Positions 14,501 to 28,200 of a DNA stretch of 64,000 nt are shown one piece after another (position 1 is the first letter of the stretch; each line of letters starts with the position of its first letter). The stretch is from Mixophyes australis (Eukaryota; Chordata; Amphibia; Anura; Limnodynastidae). The notes beneath the pieces were generated by a model that was not told the origin of the DNA, did not search any database, and worked only from the letters and a program-made list of their open reading frames with translations. The stretch spans positions 111,535,069 through 111,599,068 of the forward strand of contig JAVHZZ010000010.1 in NCBI GenBank assembly GCA_036250195.1, in the 5' to 3' direction. Both the position numbers and the translations under genes were made by a program.

Positions 14501-17500
14501 GACACTGCTATTTCCCGAGGAGGTTCGGAGGTTAAGAGAACTGACTAGAAATGAAGGACACTGACTCGCCTGGAGAGTGAATGGAGCATGAATGAAGGGT
14601 GCATAAAGCGGAGTATTAATGAAGGGAAATATCCTACAGCCCTAAAATCAGAGAAGTGCATTATGGGAGAGAACGTCTGCCATTGTCTATGGTCCCCCAA
14701 AGTTTTACCATATGACACGTGGAAGAGCCAAATATATCAGTGTCACTGTGTGCAGATATGTAGAGATCATAGATAGAACACACAACACGCAGACATATTC
14801 ACACGTTACACAGCACACGCCATACCTTCCTAAGGGTGGGAAACTTCCCTTCATATCGGTAGAACCAGCCAAATGCTGCACATGACCAGGAGACAGAGGG
14901 ACATTATTAATAACACTTATACAGCACCAACAATGCTCATTTATCAATTTACTGAGAACATGTGATTTCCGCTCAGTAAAAGACCCCAGGATTGGTGACA
15001 GACAATAAACAACGCTAGAGCCAGTCTTTTGGGTTGGCGATGAGCAGCACAGGATCATGGGTGTTTATAAACACCAGGACAGTCCCAGAACGCTCATTTA
15101 CCTTCTGTCTCATGTCCAGTCTCCCCAGCACCTATTTCCCGGGTCTCCACCCGGCTGTTGGAGCCCAGAGTCCTATTATAATAGAATAAAGCACTGTTTG
15201 TCCTACAGGCACTATGTAAGCACTACAGCCAGCAGTGTTATACCACTGACCATCAGTCTGACCAGTCCAACATTGTCATTATTATTACAACTGTCCCCGC
15301 CCGGCTGGCAACATTTTCTTGGAAGACGACTAATGTCGTTGTATGGTACCTGTGTCCCCACCCCATCGATGTACTGCGCTACGTAATATGTTGGTGCTTT
15401 GTAGATAACAGAAAAGCAGCACAGGGGACTCTGTACAAAGACAGCGCCTCATAAATGCGCCAACAATCTCCAAGGTTTCGTGTTCATTACACGAAAATCT
15501 CCAGATTTGTCTGAAACATATTTCTAGTTACAAGAGATATTATATATTTGTTAACATTTATTTAACCATATGCTAACCACTGTGCCAATATATCTATATC
15601 CGTAGCCGCTGTGAGACACAAGGTATGAAGGGAAGGGGACACCCTGAGCATGCTGGGAGACAGGGCGGGGGGTATTTTCAGGCAGAGATTAGGCGTTAAT
15701 CCTCCCTCTTATTAGAAATAAGGTAAGATTGCCATGTTCATTTAATCAGCATCCTGCAGAGAGAAGTACATTACATAAAACAGACAATACAATATATACA
15801 GTACAAGTGTGTTACATCTTTTCTGTTTCTGGCTGACAGGAAGAGACAGGTGACAGGGCAGTAGTTAGATACGAGGGAAGGAAAGTACCCGACCTGTTTG
15901 TGTCTTGTCCCAGCGGCAGCCTCATCCTGCGTTATTCTCCCATCGGCTGGGGAGACAAAGGAGGAACAAAGTGACAGAGACAGGAAATGAGGAGGAAATT
16001 TTCCTATCCCTGCATCTAATACATACAGATCTCTATGTGCGGAATACCAGCCTGATTATTCTGTGTCCCTGAGATCATTCATTTTATTAGCAGATGTTCA
16101 GTAGCTGATCTGTAATCTCTCTCCCGCAGGGAGACGTGGCCACCACAGTATTTAATAAGATACCAGACGTGGAACCAAATGACATTTACTTTGGTGTCTT
16201 TCCCACGATACGTCCGCTCTTTGTTGTGTCCCCAGGGGTCACTCACACATGATGTCCCGGAGGACGTCCATTCACTGCTACTTAGGGAAAGGTTGTTTAC
16301 TTCATTTATGTAAGAGAGGAAACTTGTACAGTTCCACAACAGCTGCCAAACTACAACCCCCTGGGAGACAGAGGAACGACCTGAGCAGTAGTTGGACCTC
16401 GGCAAGAGGTAATTCCTCTTGGAAGGCCATGGGCACAGCTGTGGTGGGAGACGATCACCTTGTGATATGGCTACGTGCAGAACACAACAGGCTGCTGCAG
16501 GCCAGCAGTATTGGGTACAGATGATTATTGGCAATAGAGAAAGTGTATTTAGTGTGTAGGAGAAGGACCCTCTGAGGAACCTGTGAGTGAGCGGGGAAAC
16601 GTTAGGTGGTCTGTTTTATAGGCTCATATGTCTGACCATTAATTATGTTAGTTCATAATGTGTCCCACTTGGCTTATAGGACACCGACTTTATGTTATAA
16701 AACTGGACCATGGAGCGAGGAGATTAGTTCGGCTCCATCCGGCTGTTAGGAAAGAATAAGACGCGTTACTTGGAGTCATTCGCTCTATAACCTGTGTGGT
16801 GCTTGTTTAAGGCTCGGTATTAAACCTCTGGTGATGGCATTCCTCGAATACTCACCAGATACCGTGGGGTATTAATCCCCTATGTAACTTGTACAATACT
16901 CCCCTTACATGCATACACTTGGATTTTATACACATACTTTGCGTATAATCAGCCTCTATATACTTAGCTACATATTGATCTTTGTTTCTGAACGGATACA
17001 TTGCATCACTGGGACATTTATTGTGGTTATATTTCATAGGAACGGTGAGAAACGCACATTGTATCAATAATATAATACATTTTGGTTGGGACATTTGTGG
17101 GCTGTTTATTGTGTTTATTATATATTTTAATTTAATCAGTAGAAGGTTTTTTTCTACTTAACTGTTCAATTTGTAGTAATAGATTATATTTTAGTATCAA
17201 GTTAGAAGAAATTTATATACTTCCATAAATATATGTTTAATTTGTGTATTGTTTATATTATCTTTTATTTGCTGATATTTTTCTTCCATTCATTAAAGGA
17301 GAAGATTATCTGATGCACCCTGACATGTCAGATCCAGGGATCCCCTACTGTACAACCAATCACTGAGAGCCAATCACAAAGCACCAGGATTAGGGCAGCT
17401 CTGACACCCACCTTAAGGGCCAATGGGCTGCAGAAATGAAGGCATCTTCCACAACTACTCACTTATACCTGGCAAACCCCTCCGGCAGCTGTCCTGGCCG

Positions 17501-19222
17501 TGGGACGCACAGGGATCTGGGGTGGGCAGATGGATGGTACATGGGAAATGTCTCTACTACGGATCTCTGTAAAAGGTCCATTATGGTGAAGAGTTTGGGG
17601 GTCAATAAGAGTATATGGGGCTCCCGTATAAAGAGAAAGATTTGTTGTATAAAACTTTTGAGACATTTGTGTTGTATTAAGGAGCATAATAATCATCTAA
17701 TAACTCACATACGCAACTAAAGCAGAGACTTACTCTTGTGTTTCGATGGGGGGCTGCGATTTGTTTGTGGGGGTGCAGACTTTGGACTTTTTGGCTGCTC
17801 TTTGTGTCCCCAATCTTCTTCCCACTCTTTCTTTATTTTCTCCTCCTGAGCGGAGATCCTGGAAAGAAGAGAGATTATGGAGAAACACATCAGTTCTGTG
17901 ACTACATTTGTCAGCGTCCTAACGCGGATTCACAGCGCCAATAGCGCTTCCGACCTACGATATGAAGGGTCAGGTCCCTGATATATAATCATCACAGATT
18001 GTAAGAAACTAGTTACATTAAACGTTCACTTTATAGAAATTAGTATAGAAATATTTATACATAACAAAAATAACTATGTTTAATATGTTGCAATATTGAG
18101 TTTACGAAACACCACTAAGTCCCATTGAACGTTATAGAGGAATAAGCAGATTCTCTGAGATTTGGGGAACTTTTTCATTAAGAAAATGACTGGCACAAAT
18201 GTATAATAAGAGAGATATAGCGCACTTCTTTATTTCTATGTGATGTCGCTCCTCTTCCTCCGCCATCTTCTGGGAGATTTCCATCTTCCTCCTGTGGGTA
18301 AATAATTAGAGAGACTCAGATACCATATCCACCCCATTCAGGGAGTACCTCTGTCTATATTAGACACAGTCATCTTATAGCCCTCATGAACCAGACCCGG
18401 CTATCACTTCATCACTTCCCTATGACACAGCTCTCAGGTTATCACGGTATAATGATCGCTGGGTATCAGGAGACCTGGGATAGGACCTGAGGGAGGGTCC
18501 GGAATAAACCTACGGAGCATGTGTGCCCTGGATGTACCTTCAGTTCTGGAGGGATTGAGCGCCTCACTAGCACCAGATTTGGGCACGGCTCACATGCGAA
18601 TATTAAACATATGCCCCAGGAAGAACACTTATAATAGGATAGAAGTAATGTGAGATTTAAAAAAAATATATAACAATATACATAAATTCAGTTTAGAAAA
18701 TAAACAAATAAATGATGTATGACGGCTGTGTAGCAATTTATAGGTGGTACAGTCACAGCAGAGAACGTTTCACGTGCATGTTATTAGTAAAACACGGCTC
18801 GGAACGCCACTCGGGGGGAGCAGGGTACAGACACCACATGGGGGAATCGGGGTGCAGAGGTCACTTGGAGAAGCAGGGGGCAGGTGCCACTCGGGGGGAG
18901 CAGGGTACAGACACCACATGGGGGAATCGGGGTGCAGAGGTCACTTGGAGAAGCAGGGGGCAGGTGCCACTCGGGGGGAGCAGGGTAGAGATGCCACATG
19001 GGGGTATTGGGTATTTATGGGTGACTTACACTTTCTCTTTCTCCTGCTGCTCTTTCAGTATTTTGTTGGTCTCCATGGCGAGTTTCTTCTGACGGAGGAG
19101 TTCCTGGCGTTCCAGCTCATGGCGCCGTTGTACTATGAGCTTTTCGTCTTCTGTCATGAAGAACTCCCGGCCCTGGGGATAAAAATCCATAATTTATATA
19201 TATATATATATATCTATAAATA

Positions 19223-19266
<44 letters not shown>

Positions 19267-22200
19267 GTCACCCCAAATACTGTGTACAGCTCTGGAGAAC
19301 GCATCTCCAAAAAGACAGTAATAAAATAGAAAATGCTCAGGAATGGGGGACTACAATGGTGCCTGGGCTGCCATACAGTCCCCCCCACAGGAGCTGAACA
19401 CGAGCAGGAGGGAGGAGGTGACAGGGTAAGAGAGCGAGGGGACACGTTCTGTATAAATGGGAGATCGCCTGTTACACTGTAACATGATCCCTATAGAGAT
19501 GGAGGTAAAAGTGGTGTTACTGTTCATTAGGACACAATGTCTATGACTGGAGGGAGACAGAGGGGATTCAGGAGCGTTTCCACTTCTCCCAGCAGCTGAA
19601 TGATTACACTAATGCAGAGGACAGACATGGGGCTACTGTATAACAAGGAACCTAGTTAGATCCGTTACTTCTTTATGTTTAGTAACAACAGACGCCAACT
19701 ATAAACATCCAAAACATTTCATCCTCTGATGGTTTCATGCCAAGACCTCCTCATCACGTCCGTTTGCTGGAAACAGTGTAATGACGACATTTCTACAGGA
19801 AAATGTGTCGTTATCGCTGCAGAATTAACAGCAACATTTCCAGCTTTCAAAACATTGTAATGAAAACAGCTGGTGTCCATATTGTTCTGGCACGATTAAC
19901 ATGCGGTCCGTGGAGCAGGTCACGTTAACACAAACCAGTCATTGGATACATTTACTGTACAGCTGGGGTGTTTGTGTCACACTGAGGTACAGTCTATGTG
20001 GCTGGAGATCCCTCTGCTGGTCAGATCCATACCGGAGAGGAGACACGGACATGGTCCATGTCAGTATACAGTAACAATAATACACAGGCGCCACAACCAA
20101 GCACGGCACCGTCTACATACATCATGAGAGTGATATATGTTATGACGGTCCCGTGTCTGTGCGTTACTCACCGATCCCGTTAGTATAGTTAGTGTCAGGG
20201 TCCGGCTGCTCTTTAACACTCGCACTGCCTGGATGGAGAGACAGAAACAGTTTACTGTGGATTCCTGGAGACTCACCGCAGCACTACCGATATCACTACT
20301 GTAGAGGAAGCACGTCAAGTCGTGACCCCTTGTAAGAATGAGACTTAGATTATGGTTATAAATCCAGATACGACACAAAACCATCTGACAATGGAGCATT
20401 AACCATATAGCTCCGCCCTCTGCGCTTGTCTCTGTATTATTTCTCATGCTCTACATTGGATACATCTTCACCATCACTACAACAGATAGACATTTACCTC
20501 CTTGTGGTCGATGTTGGAGAAATCCACGCCATTTACCTCCACGATCTGGTCGCCGACCTTGCAGATAAAGACAGCGGAAATTAACAAATCTAAACCTGTA
20601 ATGTGTTCTATGCAGATATGAGAGGGGAAGCGTGTAATATACAAGGAGTGTCAGGTGCACCACGCAGGCTGGAAGGAGGGAGGGAGGCTGGAAGGAAGGA
20701 GGGAGGGAGGCTGGAAGGAGGGAGGGAGGCTGGAAGGAAGGAGGGAGGCTGAAAGGAAGGAAGGAGGCTGAAAGGAAGGAAGGAGGGAGGCTGAAAGGAA
20801 GGAGGGAGGCTGAAAGGAAGGAGGGAGGCTGGAAGGAAGGAAGGAGGGAGGCTGGAAGGAAGGAAGGAGGGAGGCTGGAAGGAAGGAGGGAGGCTGGAAG
20901 GAAGGAGGGAGGCTGGAAGGAAGGAGGGAGGCTGGAAGGAAGGAGGGAGGCTGGAAGGAAGGAGGGAGGCTGAAAGGAAGGAGGGAGGCTGGAAGGAAGG
21001 AGGGAGGCTGGAAGGAAGGAGACCATAAAGGTAAAATAAAGAGGCTGGAAGGAAGGAGGGAGGCTGGAAGGAAGGAGGGAGGCTGGAAGGAAGGACACCA
21101 TAAAGGTAAAATAAAGAGGCTGGAAGGAAGGAGGGAGGCTGGAAGAAGGGAGACCATAAAGGTAAAATAAAGAGGCTGCAAGGAGGGAGGCCGACAGGTA
21201 ACATAACAATGCACTTTATACAGAATTAGTTATTACAGACAGCAGCTTATGGGGATAATTCCCTGACACACAACTGGAAAGGACTTGGGATTGGGGGTCT
21301 GGGGTGCAGCTGCAGGAGAGTTGTCACTTGTCTAGTTTTAAATGCGCTAAGACTTATTTTCCAACGTTGCATGTAGGTAAAATTTGCACTACAGCTCAGA
21401 CACCTGTTCTCATTGTGTAGGATGCTCACATCTAATTGATGGTTGGTTTGTGAAAGTCAAATAATTGTATGAAGTAAATGAAATGAATTAATATGGATTT
21501 ATCATGCGATTGTGATTAGTACGCCACGTGTAATGACGCAATCACACGGATTAACAACACACACTTACATTTGTAAATAATACACATTTATTAAGGTTCC
21601 AAGAGACATTAGTAAAATGTATTAGAGATTAATTACTCAGGTCCTGTAAAAGATAAAGATTTTGGTCTCATATTAAAGCTTATTTCACCAGCATTAGCAA
21701 CAGTGCTAAAAGAGTTCTATCTGACAAACATGTAATTCATTACATTATGCTCCTAGCAACTCAAACTATAATCTTGTTTATATTGAAATCATGATAGCAG
21801 CGTTATACGTGCTGTTTTAAGTGAACTATAAACTCACTATCATAGGAATATAACATCATTATTTTTCTGTGTGATCCTAATAACTTACAAGACACAATTT
21901 TGATACAATTGACATTATAGCAACAGTGATTAAGGAGTTCTATTTGACATATATGCGACTCATTACATTGTATTCCGAGCAACTCAAACTTCAATCCTGC
22001 TAATATTGAAACCATAATAGCATTGGTGTACGAGGTGCTTTAGCGAACCATAAACCCATTCCCATAGGATTATTACAGGTCTACAACTAATTGGGTTATG
22101 TTTAACATCTATCTAGACTGCCTTTTACATCATTTAGAGGGAATATCACAAATAATCTTTACAAATTAAAAACTATACTAAATTTATTTACCTATATGAT

Positions 22201-25200
22201 TAATGTTAATCAGCCTTTTAATTACAAATTTCATAAATCTTTTTTATTCTGTGAAATATTTCACTGTTTTAAAAAGAATTATTTTAACAACATACAATAA
22301 AAGTTACGTTTTAGATCCAAGCCTCTGATTTATCCCTAATTGACTTTAATTATTCAATCAGTGGAGTGCTTAGTGCATCTCATCAACCAATATTTCTCTC
22401 TCTCTTCCTTGTTTCATTCACCAGCATTTACCCAGTTTTGATAGAGTATCGATCACATCTAGTGGTCGCAAGTTATGAGCAATATGAGATTAATACTCAA
22501 AAGTACTTTGTGGGTCAGTTTACGCTGGTTATTCATCAGGAAGACACATAGGGAACAGTTGGGGGAAGTTGCCACCCACCCTTGGAGAAGATGAAATGAA
22601 CTGACCTATGACAACTGGAACATTGTTAACCCTGGACCAATGAAGACCTCTCTGAGTGTTATCTGTGTACATAGTGATATCATCAGTGTTTTTTTTTTTG
22701 TTAACTGCAACTGCATATAAACTCCTGGGCCATTGTTAAAATCTCTACCTTCCTGACTGCAAACTACATGGACCTGGGCCCAGGTGAAGTGCTAGTGAAA
22801 ATGTAATGTATTCGGTTTTTATGCTTTCCTGTTTTATTGTTATACCCTTTATGCGTCATAATGGCTTGCTGTAAATCTTGTTATCTTTTGCTATTAAATT
22901 GTTTTGTGCGTCGGAACCACGATAATCGCATTGGACAATGTTTATTGGTGAGCGACAAAACAAACATAACAGGTTGCTGTGGCTTAAATGCAATATTAGT
23001 AAAAGATCCATAAGGTGTACACAGGTGTGCACACTGTGTTCATGTTCCCGTCCGCTGCTTGGCAGCGCTGATGGTGTTAAAACACTATCGGAGCGGCCAG
23101 ACAGGATTCTCTGTCGTCTGTCAGCGGACAGGAACATGAGTACAGTGAGCCCACTACTGCTAGGGGGGATGACTGCCCCAAACAGGGGTGCACGCAAGAT
23201 TTTTAGGGGAGGTGTGCACAGCTATGATACACGTCAGACTGGCCGGGAACGCAGATCGCCAGTCCACAGTTACGTGTATACAATATTGATTTATTAATCT
23301 GGGAATGTGCTTTATGTGAACCTTAATAAATGTCTGTCCCTGTGCGGTGTGCACTGCGCTAATTATCATAACCCCGTACAGCTGGCGTCTCGCTGGTATT
23401 ATAACAAGCAATTGCCGACTTGTATTATTACCTACCTGAATATATACCTCAGACCAGAGGCGGAACTAGCCAGCTGTGGGCCCCGATGCAAGGAGGCGGG
23501 GATGAGGGTACTGGGGCCCCTGGCCATCTGCCATGCAGCGGGCCCCATTATCTTCATGGGCCCCGATGCACGGCTCCTGCCACACCACTGGTAGTGCCAT
23601 CACTGCCTCAGATAATGGTCGACAGATGAATATATACCACAAACAATGGCCGGAAAAATGAATATATTCCTCAGAGAAAGGCGATAGATGAATGTATAGC
23701 TCAGACATTGGCCGATAGATGAACATATACAGTAAGTACCAGAACTTACCTCTAACCCCACTTCCGCAGACAGGGAGCCGGGTTTAACATTGCTGACAAA
23801 TATTCCAGGTTTTTGGGCCGGGCCGCTGGAAATGCTGCAAAGATAAAGTGTATATGAAACACGGTATAATATCTGAATAATTCCTATAAATAATCCCGCC
23901 TACAACATAGGGGACGTTCATCACAATGCAACACGCAAGGGGGAGAAAGTTCCATATTTCAATAACACCTCTCACCGTGGTTCACTACAACCCTCTACTG
24001 ACAACACACCAGACTCTGCTCTGACAACCCGCTAATGACAACTCACTGCTCTGACAACACACCAGACTCTGCTCTGACAACCCGCCAATGACAACTCACT
24101 GCTCTGACAACCCGCCAATGACAACCCTCTACTGACAACACACCAGACTCTGCTCTGACAACCCGCCAATGACAACACACTAGACTCTGCTCTGACAACC
24201 CACCAATGACAACTCACTGCTGTGACAACACACCAGACTCTGCTCTGACAACCCGCCAATGACAACTCACTGCTCTGACAACCCTCTACTGACAACACAC
24301 CAGACTCTGCTCTGACAACCCTCTACTGACAACACAGCAGACTCTGCTCTGACAACCAGCACAAGGTTGTATAAACTGGCAGCAGACCATGCATTTGTCT
24401 ATAATATCAAAATCATTTGACAGACTGCGCATAAAATTTGCTGGAACCCATAGAAAACAATCACATTCATAGGTCAATGGTTGCTATAGGTTACAGTACC
24501 TTTTGGACTATTTGTCTGTGCACTAATTTTCAATAATGTCCCCAATTATGTTTAGGTCACTAGAAAGCAGCAAGCACTAGACGTCAGTTGTGTAATAGAC
24601 GATATAAATCACTTATATCACACAGATTATAGGTTATAGAGAAGGATCATCAAACACAACAGTCCCTGCCACCGAAACATACAACAAAGCAGTTCCTCAG
24701 CTCCCTGTGCGTTCTATCTACATTATGTGTATACTGATACATCTGTTATCCGGGAACCGTTTACAAACGTCTAAAATACAGGAATAAAAAGTCAGTTATT
24801 GTTTGTGGTGGTTTCTGTAACACACAGACGGAACCCTTCCTATAGTCACAGCGAGGAGCTCTGCTAAACTACGAGATTTTTATATGTTTAAGTAGATTTT
24901 AGGCATAGTGCTTAAATTATGGAAGAATCCTTTTCCTGAAAATCCCAAACATTCCAGATAACAGACCCCATACCCATATATACTCATCAAGATATATACA
25001 TAAAAAACACTAACAATACAGACATGAAATACACGATAAATACAATACTGTACATAATGTGATGTCCCTTCACCTCTATGACCCTGTGCCAGGCCCCTCT
25101 CACCATCCCTTACTCCTGTGCCAGGCCCCTCCCGTCACCGCCTTACACCTGTGCCAGGCCCCTCCCGTCACCCCCTTACACCTGTGCCAGGCCCCTCCCG

Positions 25201-28200
25201 TCACCGCCTTACACCTGTGCTAGGCCCCTCCCGTCACCGCCTTACACCTGTGCCAGGCCCCTCCCGTCACCCCCTTACACCTGTGCCAGGCCCCTCCCGT
25301 CACCCCCTTACACCTGTGCTAGGCCCCTCCCGTCACCGCCTTACACCTGTGCCAGCCCCCTCTCGTCACCCCCTTACACCTGTGCCAGGTCCCTCCCGTC
25401 ACCGCCTTACACCTGTGCCAGGCTCCTATCGTCACCCCCTTACACCTGTGCCAGCCCCCTCTCGTCACCCCCTTACACCTGTGCTAGGCCCCTCCCGTCA
25501 CCGCCTTACACCTGTGCCAGGCTCCTATCGTCACCCCCTTACACCTGTGCCAGCCCCCTCTCGTCACCCCCTTACACCTGTGCTAGGCCCCTCCCGTCAC
25601 CGCCTTACACCTGTGCCAGGCCCCTCCCGTCACCCCCTTACACCTGTGCCAGCCCCCTCTCGTCACCCCCTTACACCTGTGCCAGGTCCCTCCCGTCACC
25701 CCTACACCTGTGCTAGGCTCCTCCCGTCACCCCCTTACACCCGTGCCAGGTGTCCCTCCCGTCACCCCCTTACACCTGGGCCAGGTCCCTCCCGTCACCC
25801 CCTTACACCTGTGCCAGGCCCCTCCCATCACCCCCGTGCCAGGCCCCTCCCGTCACCGCCTTACACCTGTGCCAGCCCCCTCTCGTCACCCCCTTACACC
25901 TGTGCCAGGTCCCTCCCGTCACCGCCTTACACCTGTGCCAGGCTCCTATCGTCACCCCCTTACACCTGTGCCAGCCCCCTCTCGTCACCCCCTTACACCT
26001 GTGCTAGGCCCCTCCCGTCACCGCCTTACACCTGTGCCAGGCTCCTATCGTCACCCCCTTACACCTGTGCCAGCCCCCTCTCGTCACCCCCTTACACCTG
26101 TGCTAGGCCCCTCCCGTCACCGCCTTACACCTGTGCCAGGCCCCTCCCGTCACCCCCTTACACCTGTGCCAGCCCCCTCTCGTCACCCCCTTACACCTGT
26201 GCCAGGTCCCTCCCGTCACCCCTACACCTGTGCCAGGCCCCTCCCGTCACCCCCTTACACCTGTGCTAGGCCCCTCCCGTCACCGCCTTACACCTGTGCC
26301 AGGCTCCTATCGTCACCCCCTTACACCTGTGCCAGCCCCCTCTCGTCACCCCCTTACACCTGTGCCAGGTCCCTCCCGTCACCCCTACACCTGTGCCAGG
26401 CCCCTCCCGTCACCCCCTTACACCTGTGCTAGGCCCCTCCCGTCACCCCTACACCTGTGCCAGGCCCCTCCCGTCACCCCCTTACACCTGTGCCAGGTCC
26501 CTCCCGTCACCTCCTTACTCCAGTGCCACAGAAAACGTGACACAGGTGACCTTCGCAGTAATAAGATTACCAATTTCAATCCTGAGCATCATTGCGCCCA
26601 GCTCATCTCCAGAGACCCACCTGCATCCCATGCCCGTGGTGCCCACCAAGCTGATAAAAACTTTCTTTTCTTTGAGGTCCCTCCCACCGGAGGATGCCAG
26701 CCCAGCGACACTGCTCTTCCCGTCCTGCAGAGAAACAACATTTGTATACATTAAACTTTACTAGAGACACAGGAAGGGGTAAATAAACGGTTCCATAGAG
26801 CGGAGCTGGTGACAGAGAGGTGCTGGGGGGGGGTGGGGGGGCATCCATATAGTGGTGATGGGTGGCCTGGTGGTGGTGGTGTACCGGTGCTGGGGGGGGT
26901 GGTATAATGGAGCTGGGGCCGGTGTAATAATAGAGGGGGGGTGGGGGGGCATCCATATAGTGGTGATGGGTGGCCTGGTGGTGGTGGTGTACCGGTGCTG
27001 GGAGGCTAGAGGTATAATGGAGCTGGGGCTGGTGTAATAATAGAGGGGGGGTGGGGGGGCATCCATATAGTGGTGATGGGTGGCCTGGTGGTGGTGGTGT
27101 ACCGGTGCTGGGGGGGGTGGTATAATGGAGCTGGGGCCGGTGTAATAATAGAGGGGGGGTGGGGGGGCATCCATATAGTGGTGATGGGTGGCCTGGTGGT
27201 GGTGGTGTACCGGTGCTGGGAGGCTAGAGGTATAATGGAGCTGGGGCTGGTGTAATAATAGAGGGGGGGTGGGGGGGCATCCATATAGTGGTGATGGGTG
27301 GCCTGGTGGTGGTGGTGTACCGGTGCTGGGGGGGGTGGTATAATGGAGCTGGGGCCGGTGTAATAATAGAGGGGGGGTGGGGGGGCATCCATATAGTGGT
27401 GATGGGTGGCCTGGTGGTGGTGGTGTACCGGTGCTGGGGGGGGGTGGTATAATGGAGCTGGGGCCGGTGTAATAATAGAGGGGGGGCATCCATATAGTGG
27501 TGATGGGTGGCCTGGTGGTGGTGGTGTACCGGTGCTGGGGGGGGGGGGTGGTGTAATGTAGTTCAGTCCATGACCTGACAGAGGCTGAAACATTTATTTA
27601 ATTGAAAAATAGCGCCACATACGCTAATCTGCAGGGCGCCGTCCTTCTTTCAATTTGGATTTCTCAAGCTGGTTCCTAAAATTGCATCCCTGCACTATAC
27701 CTTACCTTCAGAGCTTGCCGATTTTTATATATATATATATATTTAAACATACACACACACACTCCCAATATGGACAAGAGTATTTGGACACCTAACCATT
27801 ACACCAACAGGGACTGTTATGACATTGTATTCAAATACATATACTGTAATATGGAGCTGGTCCCCCTTTTACAGGGATAACAGCTTCCACTCTTCTTGGA
27901 AGGCTCCACAAGATGTTGGAGTGTTTCTGTGGGAATTTGTGCCCATTCATTCTGTAGAGCATTTATGGGGTCAGGCACTGATGTTGGACAAGAAGTCCTG
28001 GCTCGCAATCTTCATTCCAGTTCATCCCAAAGGTGTTCGATGGGGTTGAGGTCAGAGCTCTGTGTGGGCCAGTCACGTTCTTCCACACCGTACTAGTCAA
28101 ACCATGTCTTTGTAGTTTTTGCTTTGTGCACTGGGGTACAGTCATGTTGGAATAGAAAAGGGCCTTCCCCAAACTGTACATCATCAACATCATTTATTTA

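Noticed and set aside
18784..18999. Minus-strand frame rich in cysteine and proline
   Set aside because: Lies entirely in the 79-bp repeat next to exon 12, without splice sites in phase.
20451..21214. Minus-strand [17 protein letters not shown] frames of about 190-250 codons
   Set aside because: Translation of the polypyrimidine strand of the GGAAGGAGGGA array. One frame overlaps exon 10 only by position.
25078..26764. Proline-rich frames of up to 383 codons
   Set aside because: Repeat artefact of the 33-bp array on the plus strand, opposite to ush1c. The true coding piece here is minus-strand exon 8.
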